Source: Candidatus Undinarchaeales archaeon (GTDB taxonomy: Archaea; SpSt-1190; JASMDC01). From it: a DNA stretch of 64,000 nucleotides. Each line of letters starts with the position of its first letter. Position 1 is the stretch's first letter. Both the position numbers and the translations under genes were made by a program. The notes beneath the pieces are model-generated. The model was given only the letters and a program-made list of their open reading frames with translations, made no database searches and had not been told where the DNA came from. Shown here in pieces: positions 1 through 7,112 of this stretch. Location: contig JASMDC010000001.1 of NCBI GenBank assembly GCA_030753015.1, positions 62,001 through 126,000 of the forward strand, in the 5' to 3' direction.

Positions 1-5
1 GAACC

Positions 6-584
6 TTATAGCTTGGGTAGGAGCCTTCCGGTCTTTTCCATGTATTCTTTATAATCGTCTCCGAACTCCTTCATCATCATCTCTTCTTCTCTGGGTATCC
101 TTCGTATGTATAATGGGATGGACGCTAAAAAGAATGTGGGTCCTGCTATCCAGTTCTGTAGTAGCAGTGCCTGTGCGATCCCCCAAATTGAGTGTGCTGT
201 ATACATGGGGTGTCGTATTTTTTTGTATACTCCCGTTGTTACTAGTGTTTGTTCTTCTTTGGTATCTGTTGTCAGTGAGAAGTTCTTTCCAAGATCACTA
301 TGTGATCTCCATAGAAGCCATAGTGCGATCGCAAAGGTTGGTGCTCCAAGCCAGGCGATCCCTAGGGGTAGTTCGTAGTTGGCGAAGTCAAGCCTTTGTG
401 TGAATATGTATAATAGGGGTAATATAAACATGGGGATGGCGACAAGGATCATTAGTGGCCCATCCGGTCCTTTGATGGCCTCCATTTTTTCTTTTTGTGT
501 CATTCCTTTTAGGAAGTATTTTCTTATGATCGAGGCTATAAGTAGTCCAACCAGATATGCTACTTCTAGATTTGTGTCGATCAT
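6..584 (-). CDS. Isoprenylcysteine/phospholipid methyltransferase-like membrane protein
   Basis: A 192-aa polytopic membrane protein of the ICMT/PEMT methyltransferase superfamily, which transfers methyl groups from S-adenosylmethionine to lipids or prenylated thiols at the membrane. The C-terminal half shows the family pattern: LGKNFS near residue 99, then TTGVYKKIRHPMYTA (about 115-130), a hydrophobic stretch, and a cytosolic REEEMMMKEFGDDYKEYMEK segment. Three or four membrane spans precede and separate these motifs. The substrate cannot be told from sequence. The gene is visibly AT-richer in codon third positions than most of the window and stands alone beside a gene-poor tract, which hints at recent acquisition. 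ATG start at 584. Confidence 0.8.
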   Translation of the reverse strand: MIDTNLEVAYLVGLLIASIIRKYFLKGMTQKEKMEAIKGPDGPLMILVAIPMFILPLLYIFTQRLDFANYELPLGIAWLGAPTFAIALWLLWRSHSDLGKNFSLTTDTKEEQTLVTTGVYKKIRHPMYTAHSIWGIAQALLLQNWIAGPTFFLASIPLYIRRIPREEEMMMKEFGDDYKEYMEKTGRLLPKL

Positions 585-733
585 TTTATTGGACTTCCCT
601 TATTTGGTATCTACCTTTCAATCTGGTGTTATTTAATATCATCGAGAATACTTCCTCCTTTCGTCCTTTTTACCTTAAGAGTATCCGTTCAAGATGAATT
701 ATTTTGCGGACCTCATAATGTCGGCTAGCAGGG

Positions 734-880
734 GGTTATGCGGCGTCGCTTTTTCCTCCAGATGACAGTAAGGGGCACATATCAGTTGTCGCCCCTCCCG
801 CCTTAGATAACGTCCATTTGTGAGTCCGAATTGCCCCGATCACCCCACGTCACAATAATGCAGGTTATACGGCGTCGTTT
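734..880. repeat. 18-bp direct repeat pair, spaced about 130 bp
   Basis: The sequence GGTTATGCGGCGTCGCTT at about 734-751 recurs as GGTTATACGGCGTCGTTT at 863-880, with two mismatches. Between the copies lies a small hairpin (771-796). No gene overlaps them. They could be ends of a decayed element or operator sites; nothing in the sequence decides. Confidence 0.45.
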
Positions 881-1322
881 CGGGCGTTCAGGTTGTTGAT
901 TGATCCTAAATGATATCGTATGCAGTTAAAATTCTACAAGACCGCCAATAACTGTTTACTCTATCATAATGAAACACAAGCTCGTATCCACGGTAACTAT
1001 TATCGATTGCTCCATTATCAAGACCGCCCTCTCCGCAATCGAGCTCAACGCTATCTGGCGCCATGACCTGACCGTGGGGGAGGCGGTCAATACGCTGCGT
1101 CCGGAAAAAAGGGCCGCATGAGGGGATCCAATGACCGCTATGTGTGCAGGCCACACCATCCATTAATAGAACGTGTTCGAGCGAGAAATCCCCTGTGTTT
1201 CGACCGTGAGATGAATCGCGTACCACCGACGGTGGGCGAACATGCATACAATAAACAGGCAGCCCCAATAAAAGTGGAAAAATAGTATTATTCTCGGATT
1301 CATATTTCAGTAAAAAATAGAA

Positions 1323-1381
1323 TACTGGCACGCCGCCCCCCTTATGTATATAATGATGAATGACCTACTAATTATTAGGGG
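1323..1381. repeat. Diverged copy of the segment upstream of tnpB
   Basis: This 59-bp stretch starts TACTGGCACGCC, followed by a run of C and then AT-rich sequence, and ends in a GGGG run. The same order of blocks occurs at 8262-8320, directly upstream of tnpB, with roughly three quarters of bases matching by eye. It is followed by GTGGATGTCAAG, similar to the GAGGATGTCACT at the right end of the tnpB element. It may be an internally deleted relic of a related element. Confidence 0.45.
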
Positions 1382-1397
1382 TGGATGTCAAGAATAC

Positions 1398-1853
1398 TCA
1401 CAAGGCCGGATTGTTGTTGTCCTTCGAGATGGAGAGCGCGGTCTCCAGCACGGTCAGGTAGCCACGCCTGGACGCCTCGGGCCGCTGCGGATCGGCAAAG
1501 GCCTCCTTGACCTCGGGAAGCCCGTACCCTGCGACGGCGATCTCGGTGACCAGCTCGATAAGGCCGTCCTCGCACCCGACGTAGTTTAGCGCCACGCCAC
1601 GCTCGACAACGCTGCCGTGCTCGCTCTCCGTGAGGCGCTCGTAGGGCTCCACACGATAGGTGGCGAAGGGCTCCGGGTGGTGCTGGCCAACGGTCTGGGC
1701 TATCAGGACGAGGTCCATGGGGAAGTTTCCGGAGCGCTCGGGCCGCTGATAGGGGGGCGGATCGTCTACACCGGACATCTCCACCTCCTGGACGTACATG
1801 AGGTGGGCGACCGCCCCATTGTCCTGGTTTTCATACGAGTTTTCGATCATCAT
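1398..1853 (-). CDS. Hypothetical protein (151 aa)
   Basis: An unrecognised soluble acidic protein of 151 residues. No membrane span, signal peptide or cofactor motif is visible. The start at 1853 is supported by an AGGAGG ribosome binding site five bases upstream. Codon use is GC-rich in third positions, like the neighbours, so it looks like a real gene. It stands upstream of two tandem paralogous orphans on the same strand but is separated from them by about 130 bp, so co-transcription is not obvious. No function is proposed. Confidence 0.65.
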   Translation of the reverse strand: MMIENSYENQDNGAVAHLMYVQEVEMSGVDDPPPYQRPERSGNFPMDLVLIAQTVGQHHPEPFATYRVEPYERLTESEHGSVVERGVALNYVGCEDGLIELVTEIAVAGYGLPEVKEAFADPQRPEASRRGYLTVLETALSISKDNNNPAL

Positions 1854-1980
1854 AGGGCCTCCTGATACCGCCCAGTATTTAAGTGTTACTAATGGGTATG
1901 GTAAGAATAAGGTCTGTGAAGGGCTATTCCGCGGTCCTAACTAATAACAGATATTATTCGGCAGGGCCGCCGTACAGCGT

Positions 1981-2745
1981 TCACGCTGCCTTGGAGAGAG
2001 TACGGAGCTTGTGGAACGGACCGTCGTACCGCTTCTGGACCTCGGGTGAGACCAGCACCTCGCGCTTCCCGAACGAGAACGACTCCTCGCCCTTGAGCTG
2101 GGGATTTCCCTCCCAGTGGTCCCTTACGGCGTTCACGTAGTCGACTATCTCTGGTTCGTCCTTGTCCATCCACTTGCTGGCGACGTCTGCGAGCTTGATG
2201 TACCGCTGGTGACGGTTCCGTCGGTGGCCGGAGGCGAACGTGTAGTTCGGGTGGCCGCTCTCGAGGTAGTCGCGGAAGAAGTTGCAGGCGTACACGTCGA
2301 CGCGTTCACCATCGGCCAGATCCTCGATGGCCTGTCGGGTCATGGTGCCGACGAAGAAGTCCTCGGTGGGCTCCCACGAGTCGATGATCATGTCGATCTG
2401 GCGGAGAGAGCCGTCCTCCAGCTTCCGCTTGAACGCATCCTGATCCCCGTAGAGGTAGGGTCTGATGTCCTCACCCTTCTCGAACGATGCGACGGCCACA
2501 CGTACGAACCAATCGTCGCCCATCTTGACCTTGTAGGCGTCGTCCACGCAGATGTACATGTCGCGGCGGCCCTCATCATAGGGCTGCTTGATGAGGCGCT
2601 CGATCCAGGCCGGATCGGTCTCGTCGGGGTGAGCTGTTCCGAGGACCTGGGGGAGCACGGGCTCTAGGTAAGCTGATCCCGTGTCCGTCGTGGCGCTCTC
2701 GGCCCCGTCGAGGAGGTAGGTCATCTCGGATGTACCCGTCCGCAC
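1981..2745 (-). CDS. Hypothetical protein, tandem paralog 1 (254 aa)
   Basis: An unrecognised soluble protein, clearly paralogous to the next gene upstream (2820-3587). Shared blocks include YICVDDAYKV (about 65-75), FEKGEDIRPYL (about 88-98), RQIDMIIDSWEPTEDFF, VDVYACNFF and FASGHRRNRHQRYIKLADVA in the middle third, then a shared W-x-GNP-x-(V/L) region near the C-terminus. The many invariant Asp, Glu, His, Arg and Cys residues suggest a catalytic or nucleic-acid-binding fold, but no known family could be assigned. The start is GTG at 2745, chosen because it aligns with the paralog; an ATG at 2724 is the alternative. A TATA-like ACTTAATAGG lies near 2782-2792 on the minus strand, so the copies have separate promoters. 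Confidence 0.7.
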   Translation of the reverse strand: MRTGTSEMTYLLDGAESATTDTGSAYLEPVLPQVLGTAHPDETDPAWIERLIKQPYDEGRRDMYICVDDAYKVKMGDDWFVRVAVASFEKGEDIRPYLYGDQDAFKRKLEDGSLRQIDMIIDSWEPTEDFFVGTMTRQAIEDLADGERVDVYACNFFRDYLESGHPNYTFASGHRRNRHQRYIKLADVASKWMDKDEPEIVDYVNAVRDHWEGNPQLKGEESFSFGKREVLVSPEVQKRYDGPFHKLRTLSKAA

Positions 2746-2819
2746 CGGGAGGTCCCGGATGCAGCGGACGGTGATAGCGCTGCCTATTAAGTGTTGGTTT
2801 TGGGGGACCGGAGGCCCGC

Positions 2820-3587
2820 CTAGGCCGCACGAGCGTGGGCCGGCTCCTCGTTGAGGGAGCGGTAGTGCTTGCGCACCTCATCGGAGACGTGGACGGTGCG
2901 TCCGTGGAGGTCGAAGGTCTCCTGGCCACGAACGCCGGGATTGTCCTGCCAGAACCTGTCCACGTCCTTGACGAACTCGCCCAGGGTTGGCTCGCCGTCG
3001 TCCCTCCACTTCGTGGCCACGTCGGCGGTCTTGACGTATCGCCTGTACTGGTTGCGCCGGTGGCCCGATGCGAACACGATGTCGTCGTGCTGCCCGCCGA
3101 TGTAGGGCTTGAAGAAATTGCATGCGTAGATGTCCACGGCATCGCCGTGCGCCATCTCCGCGATGGCCTTGTTGGTGACGTCGGCGACGAAGTCGTCCTC
3201 GTAGGGCCTCCACGAGTCCATGACGATGTCGATCTGCCTGAACTTGCCCTCCTTCATCTTCTGTCGGAAGGCGTCTCGGTCGCCCTGGAGATAGGGTGTC
3301 ATGTCCTCGCCCTTCTCGAACTCCACGAGGGCGATGCGCAGGTACTTCTCACGGCCGATGTTGACCTTGTAGGCATCATCGATGCAGATGTACCGATCGT
3401 TGTGCCCTACATCGAATGGAGCGGCGAGGACCTCATCTACCTCGGCCGGATCGTCCTCCCACCACGACTCCTTGTAGATGGCGCGGTCGATGTCCCAATC
3501 GACGTAGCCCGGGCCCTTCTCTTGCTCATCATGCTCCGGCCCATTGAACGAATAGCTCAGTTCCGTTGTTCCCACGTCCCCTTTCAA
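2820..3587 (-). CDS. Hypothetical protein, tandem paralog 2 (255 aa)
   Basis: Paralog of the 254-aa protein at 1981-2745, with the same blocks: YICIDDAYKV, FEKGEDMTPYLQGD, RQIDIVMDSWRPYEDDF, VDIYACNFF and FASGHRRNQYRRYVKTADVATKW. The N-terminal 50 residues and the extreme C-terminus differ, so the conserved core spans about residues 60-240. The start is TTG at 3587 with an AGGGG run just before it; a GTG at 3575 is also possible. A minus-strand TATA-like sequence lies near 3617-3630. No membrane span or signal peptide is seen and no function is proposed. It is divergent from the beta-CASP nuclease gene. Confidence 0.7.
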   Translation of the reverse strand: MKGDVGTTELSYSFNGPEHDEQEKGPGYVDWDIDRAIYKESWWEDDPAEVDEVLAAPFDVGHNDRYICIDDAYKVNIGREKYLRIALVEFEKGEDMTPYLQGDRDAFRQKMKEGKFRQIDIVMDSWRPYEDDFVADVTNKAIAEMAHGDAVDIYACNFFKPYIGGQHDDIVFASGHRRNQYRRYVKTADVATKWRDDGEPTLGEFVKDVDRFWQDNPGVRGQETFDLHGRTVHVSDEVRKHYRSLNEEPAHARAA

Positions 3588-3758
3588 TTGTCCCCTTATG
3601 CAGAATAGAGCATGTTATGTCGTTAATAAATGTTGTCCTCAGCCGTCCGCCCGGCGCTCTCCAGGGCTCGTATTCATCGACAGTTCGTCGGGACTTGGGG
3701 GCCACTCTCGCATCTGATCACTCGATGACAACTATTGTCACTACCCTGAAAAGGTAAC

Positions 3759-3767
3759 GTATATAAG
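3759..3767 (+). promoter_or_regulatory. TATA box of the beta-CASP nuclease gene
   Basis: GTATATAAG lies 48 bp before the ATG at 3815, so transcription would begin near 3790 and leave a short leader. Confidence 0.55.
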
Positions 3768-3814
3768 GCGGCTATGGTGCATCTTTTCCTGCGAGCGGGA
3801 CGGACGGTTCTACC

Positions 3815-5620
3815 ATGGCGAAAGTGACCTCTAAAGGTGCTGCGGGCGTCGTAACCGGGTCCGAACATTACCTCGAGGTGGGTGAGGGCGATGACAAGAT
3901 CGAACTGCTCATCGATGCGGGGATGTTCCAGGGCAAGGGTGTCGACAAGATCGATCCGACCAAGAACTGGTTCGAGTCCCAGCTAGAGGGTCCGGACGGC
4001 CACTGGAACGAGACCAACCGCGTGCCCAACGGCGTACCCTACAAGGAGTTGGACGCCGTACTGCTCACTCACGCCCACTTCGACCATAGTGGTAAGTTGG
4101 GCTACCTCGTGCATGAAGGCTTCGAAGGCGAGGTCGTCGGCACGCCTGCGAGCCTGGCACTGGCCAAGGAGATCAACACCGATTCTGCCCGGATCCAGGA
4201 GCAGGAGTGCGAACGGGTGAACGAACTGAGGCCCATCAAGCAGAAGGGCTGGACCAAGGAGCCCATGTACGACGAGCAGGACATCGACACCTTGGCCGGG
4301 CAGTTCCATCCCGTGGACCGCGGCGAGGTCTACACCCTCGAGAAGGGGGACAACCGCGTCACAGCCGTGTTCCAGAACGCCGGCCATATCGGCGGCTCGT
4401 CATCGGTCCAGCTGTTCATCGAGGAGGGCGAGAAGCTCACCTACATGTACGCCACCGGCGACCTGGGGAAGGGGGGCCACCCCATTCTAAAGGACCCGGA
4501 GTACCTACCCCTGCGGCCCGAGGACGTCGGGATCCACAAGGATGTTACCGAGAACATCATGCTTATCGAGTCGACATACGGCGCCCGCGAGCACCAGGAC
4601 AAGTCGGACACGTCCAAGCTCGCAGACGTCATCAACTCCGCCTACCAGCATGCCCAGGACACCAGCGGACGCAGGTCCGTCCTCAAGGCTCATCAGAAGC
4701 ACGTCGACGCACGCCTTGCCGAGATGGAGGAGAAGCTCCGCCATGCTCACGGAGGTCGGGAGCGGCGGGCGATCATAAAGGAATACGGTCCGCAGGCGCT
4801 CGAGGACCAGCAGGAGGTCAGCAAGGACCTTCTCTCGGGACGCGGCGACTACCCTCTTGGGAACGAGAAGGGTCACGTGCTCGTCCCGGTGTTCTCCGTG
4901 GACCGGCTCCAGGAGGTCGCCTGGGACATCATCCGTCTCCAGAAGGATGGCAAGATCCCCAAGGACGTCTCGCTCGTCATCGACTCGTCTCTTGGCGAGG
5001 CGGCCACCGAGATCTACAGCAAGCACAGCGAGGAGTACAACGACCGGACGAACGCGGACCTCAAACGCTTTGGAATGAAGCATATCTTCGACTCGCCCAA
5101 TGTCTATCTGGCGCGCGACATCGACGACAGGAACGGTCCCCCCCGGAACGATGTGAAGATAATCCTTGCAGCGTCGGGCATGATCACGGGGGGGAAGTCC
5201 CCCTTCTATGCATCACGGGTGCTCATGGATCCGGCGGCCACAGTCATAACCGTCGGTTACCAGGGCCACGGCACCCCCGGGCGCTCCCTCCTTGACGAGG
5301 AGGACACGGTCTCGCTCAGGTTCAACAAGCCCACGGGCAACGGCCAGGACATGCAGTACATCAGGGGCACCTACCCCGTCCACAGCGACACGGCCACCCT
5401 CACAGGTCTCTACAGTGGTCATGCGGACATGTCCGACCTGGACGAGCGCGTGGACACGTACGCGGACTTCGTTTCACAGACGTACGGGCAGACCCCCAAC
5501 GTCCACCTCGTGCACGGTGATCCTGACCAGCTCGAGGCGTTCCACGACCGGCTGGCCGCGAACTACGGCGACACCGTGGACGTGGCAATCCAGGAGCGGG
5601 ACGTCAGCTACGAGATCTAG
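3815..5620 (+). CDS. Metallo-beta-lactamase/beta-CASP RNase-like protein
   Basis: A 601-aa zinc-dependent nuclease of the metallo-beta-lactamase/beta-CASP superfamily, whose archaeal members process or degrade RNA. The metal site motif THAHFDHSG is near residues 87-95. It is followed by GHIGGS (about 189), GDLGKGG (about 214) and IESTYG (about 250). The beta-CASP part shows VPVFSVDR (about 355), SGMITGG (about 455), SGHADMSD (about 534) and a final VHGDPDQ (about 566). Between about residues 270 and 345 there is a charged, probably coiled-coil insertion that is not part of the core fold. There are no N-terminal KH domains as in aCPSF1, so it is closer to shorter archaeal beta-CASP proteins. 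The exact substrate is unknown. Confidence 0.88.
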   Translation: MAKVTSKGAAGVVTGSEHYLEVGEGDDKIELLIDAGMFQGKGVDKIDPTKNWFESQLEGPDGHWNETNRVPNGVPYKELDAVLLTHAHFDHSGKLGYLVHEGFEGEVVGTPASLALAKEINTDSARIQEQECERVNELRPIKQKGWTKEPMYDEQDIDTLAGQFHPVDRGEVYTLEKGDNRVTAVFQNAGHIGGSSSVQLFIEEGEKLTYMYATGDLGKGGHPILKDPEYLPLRPEDVGIHKDVTENIMLIESTYGAREHQDKSDTSKLADVINSAYQHAQDTSGRRSVLKAHQKHVDARLAEMEEKLRHAHGGRERRAIIKEYGPQALEDQQEVSKDLLSGRGDYPLGNEKGHVLVPVFSVDRLQEVAWDIIRLQKDGKIPKDVSLVIDSSLGEAATEIYSKHSEEYNDRTNADLKRFGMKHIFDSPNVYLARDIDDRNGPPRNDVKIILAASGMITGGKSPFYASRVLMDPAATVITVGYQGHGTPGRSLLDEEDTVSLRFNKPTGNGQDMQYIRGTYPVHSDTATLTGLYSGHADMSDLDERVDTYADFVSQTYGQTPNVHLVHGDPDQLEAFHDRLAANYGDTVDVAIQERDVSYEI

Positions 5621-5643
5621 GTTTTGCGGGTGTACCGGGCCGC

Positions 5644-5835
5644 TCATTCAACGGAGATAGCGGAAGCTGGACACTGGTCTGCTGCGTCCTCGACACATGG
5701 CAGTGACGTGTCGGCTCCCTCGATGACCTGGGATTTCCCGTCATCACCGAGCTCGAAGACCTCGTCGCACACACTGGTGCAGAGCCCACAGCCTATGCAG
5801 ACGTCCTTGTCGACCGAGACGGACAGAGGGTTCAC
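5644..5835 (-). CDS. Small [4Fe-4S] ferredoxin
   Basis: A 63-aa electron carrier. CIGCGLCTSVC (residues 13-23) and CPASAI near the C-terminus supply the ligands of one [4Fe-4S] cluster; two further Cys may form a disulfide as in monocluster ferredoxins. The GTG start at 5835 overlaps the TGA stop of the thioredoxin gene, so the two are translationally coupled and probably work in one thiol/redox pathway. It may supply electrons to a ferredoxin-dependent thioredoxin reductase, but no such reductase gene is seen nearby. Confidence 0.85.
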   Translation of the reverse strand: MNPLSVSVDKDVCIGCGLCTSVCDEVFELGDDGKSQVIEGADTSLPCVEDAADQCPASAISVE

Positions 5836-6194
5836 CCGAACAGCTTGTCCAGCTTAGCCTCCATCGAGGCCTGGGGGAGCGATCCCACGATGCTGTTGAC
5901 GAACTCGCCGTCCTTGAACACCAGGAACGCGGGGATGGCCATGATGGCGTACTTGGTCGGTACCGCGCTGTTCTTGTCCACGTTGAGCTTGGCGAAGGCG
6001 ATGCTGCCCTTGTGGTCCTCGGCCATCTTATCGATCACGGGGCCCATCATCTTGCAGGGTCCGCACCACTCTGCCCAACAGTCGATGACGACCTTGCCGT
6101 ACGTAGTGATGAACGCGTCGAAGTTATCGTCGGTGAGGTCGGGCACATCCACAGGCCATGCACTCTCCTGCACTGACTCCTCGTCATCTCCCAT
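5832..6194 (-). CDS. trx: Thioredoxin
   Basis: A 120-aa thioredoxin with the active site WCGPC (about residues 43-47), the cis-proline segment AIPAF and the usual length after a short acidic extension. It reduces protein disulfides in the cytosol. The ATG at 6194 is preferred over the in-frame GTG at 6215, because a minus-strand TATA box (ACTTAAAAT, 6216-6224) lies about 22 bp before it and overlaps the longer version. The gene is followed by an overlapping ferredoxin gene. Confidence 0.9.
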   Translation of the reverse strand: MGDDEESVQESAWPVDVPDLTDDNFDAFITTYGKVVIDCWAEWCGPCKMMGPVIDKMAEDHKGSIAFAKLNVDKNSAVPTKYAIMAIPAFLVFKDGEFVNSIVGSLPQASMEAKLDKLFG

Positions 6195-6215
6195 GGGCTC
6201 CCATGAACGGGCCAC

Positions 6216-6224
6216 ATTTTAAGT
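6216..6224 (-). promoter_or_regulatory. TATA box of the trx-ferredoxin operon
   Basis: ACTTAAAAT on the minus strand, 22 bp before the ATG at 6194, which implies a leaderless transcript. Confidence 0.5.
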
Positions 6225-6235
6225 TGCTTTACATT

Positions 6236-6358
6236 TCAGAGGGACGCCAGGCCGTAGTGGAGGCGGTCGTGCCACTCCGCCACCTTCCCGTTGTTCCAGT
6301 TCTGGGTCACGAGCTGCCCGCGTTCGAACACGCTGACGGGAATGATATGGGCGATCAT
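6236..6358 (-). CDS. Possible 40-aa small protein
   Basis: A short minus-strand frame encoding 40 residues (starting MIAHIIPVSVFERGQ, ending GLASL). The bidirectional AT-rich box at 6391-6402 lies about 33 bp before its ATG, and a GGGG run directly precedes the start. It fills the gap between trx and the MarC-like gene, which supports it, but there is no known family and the length is small. It may be a leader or a non-coding transcript. Confidence 0.3.
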   Translation of the reverse strand: MIAHIIPVSVFERGQLVTQNWNNGKVAEWHDRLHYGLASL

Positions 6359-6392
6359 CCCCAAAACAAGTTGGAGGGTCTTCTCGCCCGAA

Positions 6393-6402
6393 ATATTATA
6401 AG
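6393..6402 (+). promoter_or_regulatory. TATA box, possibly bidirectional
   Basis: ATATTATAAG lies 24 bp before the ATG of the MarC-like gene at 6426, fitting leaderless transcription. The reverse complement could also serve the small minus-strand frame ending at 6236. Confidence 0.55.
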
Positions 6403-6425
6403 TCTGAACGCCCGACCGGTCCTCT

Positions 6426-7103
6426 ATGATCCCTGCCCAGTTGCTCGAGCTCCTGGTCATCATCAATCCTCTGGACAAGTTCTTTGTCATGCTGTTCCTG
6501 GGGAAGGACCTGTCCAAGAAGGACATGGGGCGTCTGCTGCACATAACTGCGATCTCATGTGTGCTCATCTCGCTCTTCTTCATCGTCACGGGCCCACTCC
6601 TCCTCGAGCTCTTCCACGTGAAGCTCCCAACCCTTCGGACCGTCGGCGGTATCCTTGTGTTCTACCTGGGCTTCAACGTGGCAACCAAGGGATCCAAGCG
6701 CGTCCTGGACACGAAGGCCGAGGGAGTGGAGACACTATCGACCATGCTGGCATTCCCCCTCTCCACGGGTCCCGGGTTCATCACCGTGCTCCTCACACTG
6801 GTGGCAGATCCCGCCATCGGTCGCAGCACGGTCCTAGGTTACACGCTCGCTGCACTGGCCGTGCTCTTCGTCGTGATGTACGTTGCTACACGGATCGCCC
6901 AAGGGGGCGGCCACAAGAAGGACCGCAAGGGCGGGTTCGTCATCAGCTTTCCCCTCGGGAGTGACAAGGCCTACACTGAGGTGACCTTCGACCTCCATAA
7001 GCTGGAGTTCATTTCCCGGTTCGTCGCTGTGCTCATCTGCTGCATCGGGCTCCAGATGACCCTGGGAGGGCTCCAGGAGCTCGTCCCCGGGCTGTTCAAT
7101 TAA
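6426..7103 (+). CDS. MarC family integral membrane protein
   Basis: A 225-aa polytopic membrane protein of the MarC/UPF0056 family. The N-terminal IINPLDKFFVMLFLG replaces the family's usual NP-x-G-x-x-P pattern, and the PLSTGPGFITVLLTL segment near residues 117-131 matches its second membrane reentrant motif. About six spans are apparent. A hydrophilic loop (about 160-195, with GGGHKKDRKGG) interrupts the C-terminal half, which is longer than usual. Transport substrate is unknown; the historical link of MarC to multiple antibiotic resistance is not established. The next gene, an ion channel, begins 9 bp later and is probably co-transcribed. Confidence 0.75.
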   Translation: MIPAQLLELLVIINPLDKFFVMLFLGKDLSKKDMGRLLHITAISCVLISLFFIVTGPLLLELFHVKLPTLRTVGGILVFYLGFNVATKGSKRVLDTKAEGVETLSTMLAFPLSTGPGFITVLLTLVADPAIGRSTVLGYTLAALAVLFVVMYVATRIAQGGGHKKDRKGGFVISFPLGSDKAYTEVTFDLHKLEFISRFVAVLICCIGLQMTLGGLQELVPGLFN

Positions 7104-7112
7104 GGTGCGATC

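Larger units (their letters stand above)
585..1397. other. Gene-poor tract with short repeats and hairpins
   Basis: About 800 bp without a convincing gene. It holds two copies of an 18-bp sequence (about 734-753 and 863-880), a 6-bp inverted repeat with a 14-nt loop (771-796, AGGGGC/GCCCCT), and a 59-bp segment (1323-1381) that resembles the DNA just upstream of the tnpB gene. One plus-strand reading frame from 969 to 1121 could encode 50 residues ending in LRPEKRAA, but it has no recognisable domain or clear ribosome binding site. The tract looks like the debris of inserted elements rather than ordinary intergenic DNA. Confidence 0.5.

Noticed and set aside
969-1121. 50-aa frame ending LRPEKRAA
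   Set aside because: No clear ribosome binding site, promoter or family; may be a transposase remnant but cannot be supported as a gene.
4207-5295. Open frame of 362 codons on the plus strand
   Set aside because: Overlaps the beta-CASP gene in another frame and has no recognisable motif.
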